DNA from: Stackebrandtia endophytica | Lineage (GTDB): Bacteria; Actinomycetota; Actinomycetes; Mycobacteriales; Micromonosporaceae | DNA: 64,000 bases | Direction: 5' to 3' | Assembly: GCF_006716355.1 (NCBI RefSeq) | Contig: NZ_VFOW01000001.1 | Coordinates: 682,001-746,000 of the forward strand | Shown: in pieces, positions 20,947-29,548 of the stretch | How positions within the stretch are numbered: the first letter of the stretch is position 1 | Layout: each line of letters opens with the position of its first letter | Program-made: the position numbers and the translations under genes | The notes under the pieces: model-generated | What the model saw: the letters and a program-made list of their open reading frames with translations, nothing else | Databases searched by the model: none | What the model was told of the DNA's origin: nothing

Positions 20947-21876
20947 ATGACCCTCGACCTCATCCGCCCGCCCGCCCTGGCCCCCGGTGACACGGTACGC
21001 GTGGTGGCGCCGTCGGGGCCGGTCGATCCGGCCAAGGCCGCACCGGGTTTGGCGCTGTTGGAGAGTTGGGGTCTGGCCGTTCAGGTCTCCGACCGGATCT
21101 ATCGGCGGTGGGGCTACCTCGCCGGTGAGGACCGGGACCGGGCGAAGGAGCTGAACGACGCGCTGGCCGACCCCGAGGTCGCCGGAATCTTCTGCGCCCG
21201 AGGCGGTTACGGCGTCAGCCGAATCATCGACGACATCGACTTCGGGGCCGCGCGCGCCAACCCGAAGGTGGTGGTCGGGTACAGCGACATCACCGTCCTC
21301 CATCAGGGTCTGTACGTTCACGCCGGGGTGGCGGCGGTCCACGGCCCGGTCGTCACCACCTTTCAATTCGACCATGATGGACAGACTGCCGTCGCCTGGC
21401 GGAACGCGGTCATGTCCACCGACCCGATCGTGATCCGCCGCGACCCTGCGGAGACCACCGCCGCGGTGGCCAGCGGTGAACCGGTCGCCGGTCCCCTGTT
21501 GGGCGGCAACCTGTCGCTGGTGGTCGACGCGGTCGGAACACCGACCTGCCCCGATTACACCGGTGCGATCGTGTTCCTCGAAGAGGTCCACGAGGAGCCG
21601 TACCGCATCGATCGGATGCTCACTCAACTGCTGCGCAGCGGGGCGTTCGACCAGGTCGCCGGGTTCGCACTCGGGCAGTACACCGACTGCGACGACACCG
21701 GATGGGGCGTCGACGTCACCCAGGTCCTGCGCGACCGGCTCGGCGAGCTCGGTGTACCGATGCTGGGCGGACTCCGGTTGGGGCACGGCGACAACCCGCT
21801 GGCCATCCCGTTCGGTACTCCGGCGCGGCTCGACCCCGAGGCGGGGACGCTGACCGCCACGGCGGCGGTCGGGTGA
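20947..21876 (+). CDS. Muramoyltetrapeptide LD-carboxypeptidase family (S66)
   Basis: This family removes the terminal D-alanine from cytosolic murein tetrapeptides during peptidoglycan recycling; some members cleave microcin C-type peptides. The 309-residue protein has the S66 features: VRVVAPSGPVDP, FCARGGYGVSRI, the nucleophile in VVGYSDITVL (Ser113), a glutamate in VFLEEVHEEPYRIDRML and a histidine in LRLGHGDNPLAIPFG. No signal peptide is present, in line with cytosolic action. It is convergent with glnA2 and divergent from the GATase gene. Confidence 0.93.
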   Translation: MTLDLIRPPALAPGDTVRVVAPSGPVDPAKAAPGLALLESWGLAVQVSDRIYRRWGYLAGEDRDRAKELNDALADPEVAGIFCARGGYGVSRIIDDIDFGAARANPKVVVGYSDITVLHQGLYVHAGVAAVHGPVVTTFQFDHDGQTAVAWRNAVMSTDPIVIRRDPAETTAAVASGEPVAGPLLGGNLSLVVDAVGTPTCPDYTGAIVFLEEVHEEPYRIDRMLTQLLRSGAFDQVAGFALGQYTDCDDTGWGVDVTQVLRDRLGELGVPMLGGLRLGHGDNPLAIPFGTPARLDPEAGTLTATAAVG

Positions 21877-21889
21877 CGGTCGAGCCGGG

Positions 21890-23239
21890 TTACAGGTCGC
21901 GGTATCGCGCCAGTTCATAAGCGGTGACCTGGCGTCGGTACTCGTCCCATTCGGCCTGCTTGTTCTTCAGGAAGAAGTCGAAGACGTGCTCGCCGAGCAC
22001 CTCGGCCACCAGGTCCGATTCAGACATCGCGTCGATGGCCTCGGCGAGGTTGGCCGGCAACTGTCGATATCCAGCGGCGCGACGTTCCCGGTCGGACAGC
22101 GCCCAGACGTCGTCCTCGGTACCCGGTGGGAGTTCGTATCCCTCCTCGATGCCCTTGAGGCCGGCACCCAACAGCACCGCGAACGCCAGGTACGGGTTGG
22201 CGGCGGAATCCAGCGACCGCAGCTCAACCCTGGCGGAGTTCGGTTTGCCGTATGCGGGCACCCGCACCAGCGCCGACCGGTTGCGGTGCCCCCAGCAGAC
22301 GTACGCGGGAGACTCGGTGACCTGGTTGGCCAGCGGCATCGGGAACAGCCGCTTATAGGAGTTGACCCACTGGTTGGTGATGGCGGTGTACTCGGGGGCG
22401 TGGTGCAACAGCCCGGCGATGAAGGCCTTACCGGTCTTGGACAGCTTGATCTCGTCCATCGGGTCGTGAAACGCGTTGTTCTCGCCCTCGAACAGCGACA
22501 TGTGGGTGTGCATGCCGCTGCCGGGTTGATCGGTGAACGGTTTGGGCATGAAACTGGCCTGCACGTCGGAGGAGGTCGCGACCTCCTTGACGACGTGCCG
22601 GAAGGTCATGATGTTGTCGGCGGTGGCCAGCGCGTCGGCGTAGCGCAGGTCGATCTCCTGTTGGCCGGGCGCGACCTCGTGGTGGCTGAACTCGACGGAT
22701 ATCCCGATGCGTTCCAACGCCAGGATCGCCTGCCGCCGGAAGTCGCGCGCGGCGGCGTGGGTGGTGTGGTCGAAGTAGCCACCCTCGTCGACGGGGACGA
22801 GTTGACCGTCGGGCCCCAGCTCCGGTTTGAACAGGAAGAACTCGATCTCCGGGTGGGTGTAGAAGGTGAACCCCTTGTCGGCGGCTCGTCCCAGCGCACG
22901 GCGCAGCACGTGGCGGGGATCGGCCCAGCTGGGCGCGCCGTCGGGGGTGACGATGTCGCAGAAGATGCGAGCGCTCTCACCGATGCCGGTGCCCTCGAAC
23001 GGGAAGACCTGAAACGTCGTCGGGTCGGGGATCGCGACCATGTCGGACTCGTAGACCCGGGCGAATCCCTCGACCGCGGAGCCGTCGAAGCCGACGCCCT
23101 CGTCGAAGGCGGACTCGAGTTCCGCCGGTGCGACACTGACCGATTTCAGGGTGCCCAACACGTCGGTGAACCACAATCGGACGAACCGGATGTCGCGTTC
23201 CTCCAATGTGCGGAGTACGAACTCCTGTTGCCGTTCCAT
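21890..23239 (-). CDS. glnA2: Glutamine synthetase-like GlnA2
   Basis: The 449-residue product closely resembles mycobacterial GlnA2: it opens ERQQEFVLRTLEERDIRFVR, then has VLGTLKSVSVAPAELE, FDGSAVEGFARV, EFSHHEVAPGQQEIDLR and a C terminus HVFDFFLKNKQAEWDEYR. The region equivalent to the GlnA adenylylation tyrosine reads PPGTEDDVWALSD, with no tyrosine, so GlnE should not modify it. In Streptomyces related GlnA-like proteins act as gamma-glutamylpolyamine synthetases, so glutamine synthesis should not be assumed. AGGAGG sits nine bases before the ATG. The order glnA, glnE, glnA2 is the mycobacterial one with extra genes inserted. Confidence 0.94.
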   Translation of the reverse strand: MERQQEFVLRTLEERDIRFVRLWFTDVLGTLKSVSVAPAELESAFDEGVGFDGSAVEGFARVYESDMVAIPDPTTFQVFPFEGTGIGESARIFCDIVTPDGAPSWADPRHVLRRALGRAADKGFTFYTHPEIEFFLFKPELGPDGQLVPVDEGGYFDHTTHAAARDFRRQAILALERIGISVEFSHHEVAPGQQEIDLRYADALATADNIMTFRHVVKEVATSSDVQASFMPKPFTDQPGSGMHTHMSLFEGENNAFHDPMDEIKLSKTGKAFIAGLLHHAPEYTAITNQWVNSYKRLFPMPLANQVTESPAYVCWGHRNRSALVRVPAYGKPNSARVELRSLDSAANPYLAFAVLLGAGLKGIEEGYELPPGTEDDVWALSDRERRAAGYRQLPANLAEAIDAMSESDLVAEVLGEHVFDFFLKNKQAEWDEYRRQVTAYELARYRDL

Positions 23240-23398
23240 CAGTCAATGCCTCCTGGCAGTGGTGTCACCTCACCGGTGGCCCGTCGACGTTTCCGCCGCC
23301 GCCGGTTCGGCGGTCATCGGCCCTAGTGTGCCTTGCCGGTATTTCAGGCGTGTTTCCCACCTCAGTGTTCTGGCGGCGCGTTTCGAGGTAGTGCCAGT

Positions 23399-24100
23399 AT
23401 GGACGTCATGGCTTTCGAAGACGTGAGTTTGCCCGACGTGACGGGCCTGTCGGTCGGCATCCTCGGTGGTACCGGTGCCCAGGGCAAGGGGTTGGGTTAC
23501 CGGCTCGCCAGGGCCGGTCATCCCGTCGTGATCGGTTCTCGGGACGCGGCGAGAGCTCGGGACACCGCTCGTACCCTGGCCGCCATGCCCCGGGTCGAGG
23601 ACGGCCTGGTCAGCGGCGCCGACAACGTCGGAGCGTGCGCGGCCGACGTCGTCATCGTCGCGGTCCCGTGGGCCGGGCACGCGGACCTGTTGGCGGAGCT
23701 GGCCGAACCGTTGTCGGGCCGGATCGTCGTCGACTGTGTGAACCCGTTGGGGTTCGACAAGCAGGGTGCCTTCCCGCTGTCGGTTCCCGAAGGCAGCGCC
23801 GCCCAACAGACCGCCCGGCTGCTGCCGGAGTCGCGGGTGACGGCCGCGTTCCACCACGTGTCGGCGGTGCTGCTGTCGGATCCGACGATCGATCTGCTGG
23901 CCACCGACATCCTGGTGCTGGGCGACGACCGGAAGGCGGCCGCAACCGTGCAGGCGTTGGCCACTCGGATCGAGGGCATGCGGGGGGTGTTCGCCGGACG
24001 GCTGCGCAACGCCCATCAGGTGGAGGCGATGACCGCCAACCTGATCGCGATCAACCGTCGCTACAAGGCGCACGTGGGAATCCGGGTCACCGACATCTGA
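23399..24100 (+). CDS. npdG: NADPH-dependent F420 reductase
   Basis: This enzyme moves hydride between NADP(H) and coenzyme F420. The 233-residue protein has the Rossmann motif GILGGTGAQGKGLGYRLA followed by VIGSRD, which selects NADP, and the family segments VIVAVPWAGH and VVDCVNPLGFDKQGAFPLSV. ATG 23399 follows a GAGGTAG run; ATG 23408 is possible. It points to an F420-using organism. No F420 biosynthesis genes are in the window. Confidence 0.92.
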   Translation: MDVMAFEDVSLPDVTGLSVGILGGTGAQGKGLGYRLARAGHPVVIGSRDAARARDTARTLAAMPRVEDGLVSGADNVGACAADVVIVAVPWAGHADLLAELAEPLSGRIVVDCVNPLGFDKQGAFPLSVPEGSAAQQTARLLPESRVTAAFHHVSAVLLSDPTIDLLATDILVLGDDRKAAATVQALATRIEGMRGVFAGRLRNAHQVEAMTANLIAINRRYKAHVGIRVTDI

Positions 24101-24121
24101 CATCTCGAACCGGCCAAGGAT

Positions 24122-24964
24122 TCACACCAATGTCACCAGGCCGGGGACATAGGGGCTGATCTCGATTCGGGTGATGAGCCCGGCCGCGGTTCGGAAGCCG
24201 ATCAGGGCGAGCGGGTGGCCACCGGGTGCGATGAGCGCACCGGGTCGACCGGTGACGAGGACCGGTGTCGCCGCCGCGATGCGGTCGATGAAGGTCTTCG
24301 TCTCCTCGGCGATCGAGGCGGCACCGTGTACCTCGGTTCTCCCGCCGACCGGCAGCAGGAGCCGGTCGGCGATGCGAATCGCGTCCGGCGCCATCAGGTG
24401 GATCATCGCGGGGATATCGCCGCCGCGTGCGGCGGCCAGGAACGCCTCGACGATGTGACGCTGTTCGGGGGCGGCATCGGCCTCGGTGGGTTCCGTCCCG
24501 TGCAGCTTCACCCGAGCGCGACTGGCCAGCTTCTTCGCCGAGACCACCGTCACCTCCAGGGCTGCGGCGATCTGGTCGAACGGGACCGCGAACAGATCGT
24601 GGAGGACGTAAGCGACCCGTTGCCTGGGCGACAGCTCGTTGAGCAGGACCATCAACGCCCGGGACACGTTCTCCCGCTGAAGGAACTCCTCGTCGGCACC
24701 GAGCTGCTCCGTGGGAAGGCCGTCGGCCGGCAGCGGGGTTTCCGCCCGTCGGGCACGGGCGCGTAGCAGGTCGAGGCACGACCGGACGGTCACGGTGGTG
24801 AACCAGCCGTCGGGGTTGTTCACCGCCGTCGTGCTCGCCTGCACCTTCAACCAGGCCGTCTGAACCATGTCCTCGGCGTCGTGACGCGACCCGACGATGC
24901 GGTGGGCCAGTGAGGTCAACCGGGGACGCGCGGCCTCGAAGTTCTCGACAAGTTCCACCTGCAC
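24122..24964 (-). CDS. ECF sigma factor with C-terminal SnoaL-like domain (SigJ/ECF41 type)
   Basis: The 280-residue protein has sigma region 2 (about 12-75, with LTSLAHRIVGSRHDAEDMVQ), region 4 (about 105-165, LNELSPRQRVAYVLHDLF) and a SnoaL-like tail of about 110 residues from EQRHIVEAFLAAARGGDIPA. This is the ECF41/SigJ layout, in which the tail, not a separate anti-sigma factor, controls activity. GTG 24964 is preferred because AAAGG lies five bases upstream; GTG 24970 is in frame but has no spacer. Two small genes run divergently from it; ECF41 factors often control a divergent neighbour. Confidence 0.92.
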   Translation of the reverse strand: MQVELVENFEAARPRLTSLAHRIVGSRHDAEDMVQTAWLKVQASTTAVNNPDGWFTTVTVRSCLDLLRARARRAETPLPADGLPTEQLGADEEFLQRENVSRALMVLLNELSPRQRVAYVLHDLFAVPFDQIAAALEVTVVSAKKLASRARVKLHGTEPTEADAAPEQRHIVEAFLAAARGGDIPAMIHLMAPDAIRIADRLLLPVGGRTEVHGAASIAEETKTFIDRIAAATPVLVTGRPGALIAPGGHPLALIGFRTAAGLITRIEISPYVPGLVTLV

Positions 24965-25039
24965 GGTCACCTTTCATACATCCGGTTCGTCAGAGGGTGT
25001 GGACGACACCAATTCCGACGACAGCCGCGAGGAGGCACC

Positions 25040-25333
25040 ATGAGCGTACACATCGTCCGATTCACGACCGAGCCTGAGAATGTTTCCGCAGTTGAGGAGG
25101 CCATAGGAGATCTGTTCACCGCAATCGACGCGGTCAAACCGTCCGGCATCGACTACACGGCGATCCGGGTGGGCGACAGTGAATTCCTCCTGATCCTTCG
25201 CCTGGACGACGCCGAGGTCAATCCGCTGACCGCCATTCCCGAAGCGATCGCTCTCCGAACCCGGATCGCCGACTGGTCCGGTGGACCGGTCCCTCCCGTT
25301 CGGAGCCAGGTACTCGGGCGGTACTCCCGGTGA
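25040..25333 (+). CDS. Small hypothetical protein, ferredoxin-like monooxygenase/Dabb size class
   Basis: The 97-residue protein opens MSVHIVRFTTEPENVSAVEE and alternates short strands and helices like antibiotic-monooxygenase or stress-responsive dimeric barrel proteins. No catalytic residue can be pointed out and I do not recognise a specific family. GAGGAGG precedes the ATG. It overlaps the next gene by four bases (GTGA) and is divergent from the ECF sigma factor across 75 bp, so it is a likely target of that factor. Confidence 0.75.
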   Translation: MSVHIVRFTTEPENVSAVEEAIGDLFTAIDAVKPSGIDYTAIRVGDSEFLLILRLDDAEVNPLTAIPEAIALRTRIADWSGGPVPPVRSQVLGRYSR

Positions 25334-25698
25334 GTTCCCTGCTGCACAACGCATTGCTGATCGGGACCGTCCTCTGTATCGTCGCCAACGCCGTCGAGAC
25401 GGTCGCGAAGGCGATGCGAGCCCGGTTCGTCCTGGAGAACTCCGCAGCCGTCGGTCTCGACGAGCGATGGCTGCCCTCCCTCGCCGTGCTTGAGGGTTTG
25501 GGTGTGGCGGGGCTCGTCCTGGGCCTCCTTTGGATTCCGCCGTTGGGTTTGGCCGCCGCCGTGGGGCTGGTGCTCTTCTTCGTGGTCGCGATCGTCGTGC
25601 ACTGTCGAGCGCGGGTTCTGTCCAATCTCGCCTTCCCGTCGACTTTCCTGGTTCTGGCGGTGGCGGCGACCGGGTACTTCGCGGTGTACGGCGGTTGA
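25330..25698 (+). CDS. DoxX-like small membrane protein
   Basis: The 122-residue protein has four hydrophobic helices (about 5-25, 46-68, 71-92, 98-118) and the charged loop VETVAKAMRARFVLEN typical of DoxX-like (DoxX_2) proteins. It is coupled to the preceding small gene by a four-base overlap. The pairing with an ECF41-type sigma factor suggests a redox or envelope stress role, which is inference only. Confidence 0.8.
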   Translation: MSSLLHNALLIGTVLCIVANAVETVAKAMRARFVLENSAAVGLDERWLPSLAVLEGLGVAGLVLGLLWIPPLGLAAAVGLVLFFVVAIVVHCRARVLSNLAFPSTFLVLAVAATGYFAVYGG

Positions 25699-25747
25699 GG
25701 GCGGTCCCTTGATCAACGGCGCCCAGTCGAGGTGAAATCCTGAACCG

Positions 25748-26527
25748 GTGACGGCTACTTCGGAGAACGACGTGAAGGACGACCTGGGCCGGGAGTATGC
25801 GGGTTCGGCGGCGCGGCGTGTGGTGTCGCTGGTGCCGTCGATCACCGAGGCGGTCGCACTGGCAGCACCCGAGCTGCTGGTGGGTGCCACCGAGTACTGC
25901 ACGCATCCGGCCGGGATGTCGGTTCCCCGGGTCGGCGGCAGCAAGTATCCCGACGTCGCGGCGGTGCTGGACTGCCGACCCGATCTGGTTCTGGCCAACG
26001 CCGAGGAGAACCGGCGCGAGGACGTCGAGGCGCTGGAGGCGGCCGGGATCGCGGTGTGGGTGTGTTTCCCGGTCGACGTTCCCAGCGCGTTGGACTCCGC
26101 CGCCCGGATGTTCCGGTACGCGTTGCGGTTGCCCGAGCCCGACTGGATCGAGCGGGCGCGACAGGCGTGGGCGGAACCGTCACCGGTGACCCGCCGCGCC
26201 GTCATACCGATCTGGCGACGCCCCTGGATGGTGTTGGGCGCGGGGACGTTCGCCGGTGACGTGCTGCACCGCCTGGGGGTGGCGAACGTGTTCGCCTCCG
26301 CCGAGGAGCCCTACCCGAAGGTGACGCTGGAGCAGATCCGGGAGGCCGAGCCCGACCTCATGGTGTTGCCCGACGAACCGTATCGGTTCACCGAGCGGGA
26401 CGGTCCGGAGAGTTTCGCGCCGATCCCCAGCAGTCTGGTCACCGGTCGCCTCCTCACGTGGCACGGACCGAGCCTGGCCGATGCCCGCGAGGTGTTGGAG
26501 ACCGAACTGCGCCGGACGATCGGTTGA
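25748..26527 (+). CDS. BtuF-like helical-backbone metal receptor protein without signal peptide
   Basis: The 259-residue protein has the fold signature of cobalamin/iron-siderophore binding proteins: RRVVSLVPSITEAVALAAPE at the start, LVGATEYCTHP, then PDLVLANAEENRREDVEALE and EAEPDLMVLPDEPYRF. Unlike BtuF it lacks a signal peptide or lipobox, and no permease or ATPase gene is adjacent, so it is probably a cytosolic binding protein or an enzyme using this fold. GTG 25748 is the only start in range, with a weak GGTGA upstream. It is convergent with the lanthipeptide operon tail, four bases away. Confidence 0.82.
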   Translation: MTATSENDVKDDLGREYAGSAARRVVSLVPSITEAVALAAPELLVGATEYCTHPAGMSVPRVGGSKYPDVAAVLDCRPDLVLANAEENRREDVEALEAAGIAVWVCFPVDVPSALDSAARMFRYALRLPEPDWIERARQAWAEPSPVTRRAVIPIWRRPWMVLGAGTFAGDVLHRLGVANVFASAEEPYPKVTLEQIREAEPDLMVLPDEPYRFTERDGPESFAPIPSSLVTGRLLTWHGPSLADAREVLETELRRTIG

Positions 26528-26531
26528 GCCG

Positions 26532-26735
26532 CTACAGGTCGTCGTCGCGGTCGGCGGAGCTTCGTCTCAAGGCGGTGGCGCCCAGGCCGGCGACGATCAG
26601 TGCCAGCAGGATCAACACCACCGGCATGGGGTCAAGCCGCGTCAACCGGCTCACCAGTTGCGCGACGAACGGCGTGGCCATCCCCAGCAGGGCCACCACG
26701 GCGATCGCTCGCCGGTTGCGACGCATCCACTCCAC
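26532..26735 (-). CDS. Small two-helix membrane protein at end of lanthipeptide operon
   Basis: The 67-residue product has helices at about 10-28 (IAVVALLGMATPFVAQLV) and 37-55 (MPVVLILLALIVAGLGATAL) with a charged tail (RRSSADRDDDL). Start GTG 26735 has AAGGA seven bases upstream. Its first 104 bp overlap the 3' end of the VTT-family gene in another frame, suggesting coupling. I do not recognise a family. Position at the end of the lanA-lanM-exporter transcript makes an immunity role possible but unproven. Confidence 0.7.
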   Translation of the reverse strand: MEWMRRNRRAIAVVALLGMATPFVAQLVSRLTRLDPMPVVLILLALIVAGLGATALRRSSADRDDDL

Positions 26736-27675
26736 TTGACTGTCCTTTCACCAATCGGGCTGACGAGATCGAGTCGGTCGACGAGCCGCGGAGACCGCGT
26801 CGGCGCCGAACCAGCCAGGTCACCGTCAATCCCAGCAGTCCCACCAGGGTGGCCAGGCCACTGGCCAGCGGCAGTTTCTCCGGTTCCAGTACGGCACCAC
26901 CCACGGCGGTGAATCCGATCGCCCCCGGAATGGTCCCCAACAGGGTCCCGATGAGGAAGTGACGGTAACGCACCGTCGCGACGCCCGCCGCATAGGAGGT
27001 GATGCCGTAGTGCGCGACCGGGATCATCCGCACGATCCAGATGCCGAGGATTCCGTCGCGTTCCAACCAGGAGTCGACGTTGGCCAGTTGACGTTTCAAC
27101 CAGCCGACCGAACGGGCGCGAAGCCCCCGGGTCGCCGGTTCGATCGGATGTGCCGTGGCCGACCAGGCACTCAGCTTCACCGCGACGTATTCCCTGCCCA
27201 ACAGTCGTCCCAGCGCGAAACCGGTCGAGGCGCCGATCAGCGCGCCCACGGTGATGTAGACGGCTGCCGGAAACCAACCGAACAGCATTCCGACCGTGAT
27301 GGCCAGAACGGTGCGGGGAACCATGATCAGGATCGCCAGGGCGACTCCCGCGATCGCGACGACCGAGCCGATCGGTCCCAGGCCGATGGCGGCCCGCTGC
27401 AACGCCTGTAGGTCGGGGGAGCCGAACAGTGCGACGGCCGCGGCCGCGACGGTGATGCCCGCCGCGAGGGCACCGAACTTCCAGACCGCCCATCGAGGAC
27501 GATTCACCGGGGTTGCGAGCCCGACTCGGGGCGTATCGGTACCGGATAGTGCCGAAGCCGACCGGTCGGCAGAATCCTCCTCCACGCGACCTAACCTACC
27601 CGGCCGACTTTCGTACCGGTCGACGGCTTGGTCGGGGGAACCGGTGGTCGAAGACACCGTGGTGTCGCTCCGCAC
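26632..27675 (-). CDS. VTT-domain (TVP38/TMEM64, DedA-like) membrane protein
   Basis: The 347-residue ORF has a soluble N-terminal stretch, a helix near 69-86, then a VTT domain with several helices, including IAGVALAILIMVPRTVLAI, the glycine-rich LFGWFPAAVYITVGALIGAS and VRMIPVAHYGITSYAAG. VTT proteins act in lipid scrambling or envelope homeostasis. The C-terminal 55 residues are hydrophilic and overlap the next gene. GTG 27675 lies one base after the exporter stop codon, so translation should be coupled; an internal GTG start is also possible. Being in the lanthipeptide operon, it may protect the producer membrane; this is inference. Confidence 0.8.
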   Translation of the reverse strand: MRSDTTVSSTTGSPDQAVDRYESRPGRLGRVEEDSADRSASALSGTDTPRVGLATPVNRPRWAVWKFGALAAGITVAAAAVALFGSPDLQALQRAAIGLGPIGSVVAIAGVALAILIMVPRTVLAITVGMLFGWFPAAVYITVGALIGASTGFALGRLLGREYVAVKLSAWSATAHPIEPATRGLRARSVGWLKRQLANVDSWLERDGILGIWIVRMIPVAHYGITSYAAGVATVRYRHFLIGTLLGTIPGAIGFTAVGGAVLEPEKLPLASGLATLVGLLGLTVTWLVRRRRGLRGSSTDSISSARLVKGQSSGVDASQPASDRRGGPAGDGHAVRRATGEPVDAA

Positions 27676-27676
27676 C

Positions 27677-29539
27677 TCACTGTGAGGTGCGACTCAACGC
27701 GGAGTCGTCCGAGTCGCGGTCGGTGGCGTAACCGTTCGCCTGTATGCGAAACAGTTCGGCGTATCTGCCGTCCAGGGCCATCAGTTCGTCGTGGGTCCCG
27801 GACTCGCTGATCCGGCCGTCGGCCATGACGTGGATTCGGTCGGCGGATCGGACGTTGGCGAAACGGTGGGATATGAGCAGTACGGTGCGGCCGGCGCAGA
27901 GTCGACGAATGTCGTCGAAGAGCTCCCGTTCGGCGCGCGGATCCAGAGCCGAGGTCGGTTCGTCGAGGATGAGCAGCGCCGAGTCTCGGAAGAAGGCGCG
28001 TGCCAGCGCCAGCCGTTGCCATTGGCCGCCGGACAGTTCCACTCCGCCGAGGAACTGGCTGCCCAATTGGGTGTCGTATCCATCGGGAAGTGCCTCGATG
28101 AAGTCGGTGGCGCGGGCTCGGCTCGCCGCCGACCGGATCGCGGCGTCGTCGTCGCGGCGTTCCGGCCGTCCCATCGCGATGTTGTCGCCGACTGACAGTC
28201 GATACTGGACGAAATCCTGGAAGACCGCCGCGACGTGGTCGCGTCGGGCCAGCGAGGCGGCCTCGGTCATCGGCACGCCGTCCCAGCCGACCACCCCACC
28301 GGTCGACTGGTAGAGGCCGGCGATGACCTTGGCCAATGTCGTCTTGCCGGAGCCGTTCTCCCCGACCAACGCGACGACCTCTCCGGCGGACAGTCGCATG
28401 TCGATGCCGCACAGCGTGTCGGCCGACCGACTCGGATAGCGGAACCGCACGTCGGTCAGTTCGATGGTGCTGAAGGCCTCGGCGGTGCCGACGGCGGCGG
28501 CCGTGGGGGTGGGGCGGTCGCCGAGGAAGCCGACCAGGTCCTCGACGAACAGGATGCACTCGTGCAGCTGGAGCACACTCTCGGCGGCGGCGATCAATCG
28601 CTGGTTGACCAGTACGATCGCCACGAATACGGCGCCGGCTTCGGCGACGGTCAGCCATTCTTGAGCGACCATCAGGCCCGCCAACAGCATGACCGCCGCC
28701 ACCACCGTCGCATTGGCGAGGTTTCCCAGCGAGGCCGCGGCGGTGCGGCGTCGGGTCATGACCCGGACCGCGTCGAGACGCCTGTCGTACAGATCGTCCA
28801 CATAGCCGCGCAGGAACGGCGTCGACTGACAGGTCCGCAGTTCGGCGGCGTTCTCGCGATTGGTGATCAGGAAACTCAGGTAGCTACGGTTTCGGTCCAT
28901 ATGGGTCATTCGATAGTTGAACGCGTACAGCATCCGGTTGGATCGACTCGTGGCCATCCACAGTGGCACCGCAGAGGTCAGCAGCAGCAGTCCCAGCAGC
29001 GGGCTGATCACCAACAGCGCCACCAGAACCCCCATCGCGGCCACGCCCGAGGTGATCGCCCCGAGAAGACCCGATGCCAGTTGCAGGGGACGGAATTCGG
29101 CGGTGACGGTCGCCCGCTCGAGTCTGTTGTAGAACTCGGGCTTCTCGAAGGCCTCCAGGTTCACGCGGGCGGCGACGTCCAATACCCGGGTCTGCGCGTG
29201 GCGCCCCACCAGCTCCCCTACCACGCGTTCACGTTCGAGTTGGAATGACGCGATGAACTTCACGCCCGCGGTCAACGCCACCAACAGCAGCAGATCCCGA
29301 ATGGTCGACGCCGGAACACCACCGTCGCCATCGGCCAGAACCGTCTGCAACGCGCTGTTGGTCAACAACACCTGGAACGCGCCACCGACACCCATCAGCA
29401 ACGCACCCGCCACGACCAGGCAGGAGTCGCGTGGCGCACTGGTCCACACCATTCGGGTCGCCTGGCCGGTCAGCCAGATCTGTCGACGCAGGCTGATCCT
29501 GCCCACCGGCTGGTTGACCTCATCGAGGAGTCCGGGCAT
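27677..29539 (-). CDS. lanT: ABC exporter (fused permease-ATPase) of lanthipeptide cluster
   Basis: The 620-residue half-transporter has five to six transmembrane helices within about 35-310 and an ATPase domain from about 355, with Walker A GENGSGKTTLAKV, signature LSGGQWQRLALARA, Walker B LLILDEPTSALD and an H-loop in LLISHRF. It lacks the N-terminal C39 peptidase domain of classical LanT exporters, so it would export the peptide without trimming the leader, and another protease must do that. GAGGG six bases before the ATG supports the start. It begins nine bases after lanM and continues into the VTT gene. Confidence 0.92.
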   Translation of the reverse strand: MPGLLDEVNQPVGRISLRRQIWLTGQATRMVWTSAPRDSCLVVAGALLMGVGGAFQVLLTNSALQTVLADGDGGVPASTIRDLLLLVALTAGVKFIASFQLERERVVGELVGRHAQTRVLDVAARVNLEAFEKPEFYNRLERATVTAEFRPLQLASGLLGAITSGVAAMGVLVALLVISPLLGLLLLTSAVPLWMATSRSNRMLYAFNYRMTHMDRNRSYLSFLITNRENAAELRTCQSTPFLRGYVDDLYDRRLDAVRVMTRRRTAAASLGNLANATVVAAVMLLAGLMVAQEWLTVAEAGAVFVAIVLVNQRLIAAAESVLQLHECILFVEDLVGFLGDRPTPTAAAVGTAEAFSTIELTDVRFRYPSRSADTLCGIDMRLSAGEVVALVGENGSGKTTLAKVIAGLYQSTGGVVGWDGVPMTEAASLARRDHVAAVFQDFVQYRLSVGDNIAMGRPERRDDDAAIRSAASRARATDFIEALPDGYDTQLGSQFLGGVELSGGQWQRLALARAFFRDSALLILDEPTSALDPRAERELFDDIRRLCAGRTVLLISHRFANVRSADRIHVMADGRISESGTHDELMALDGRYAELFRIQANGYATDRDSDDSALSRTSQ

Positions 29540-29548
29540 GTTGTTCCC

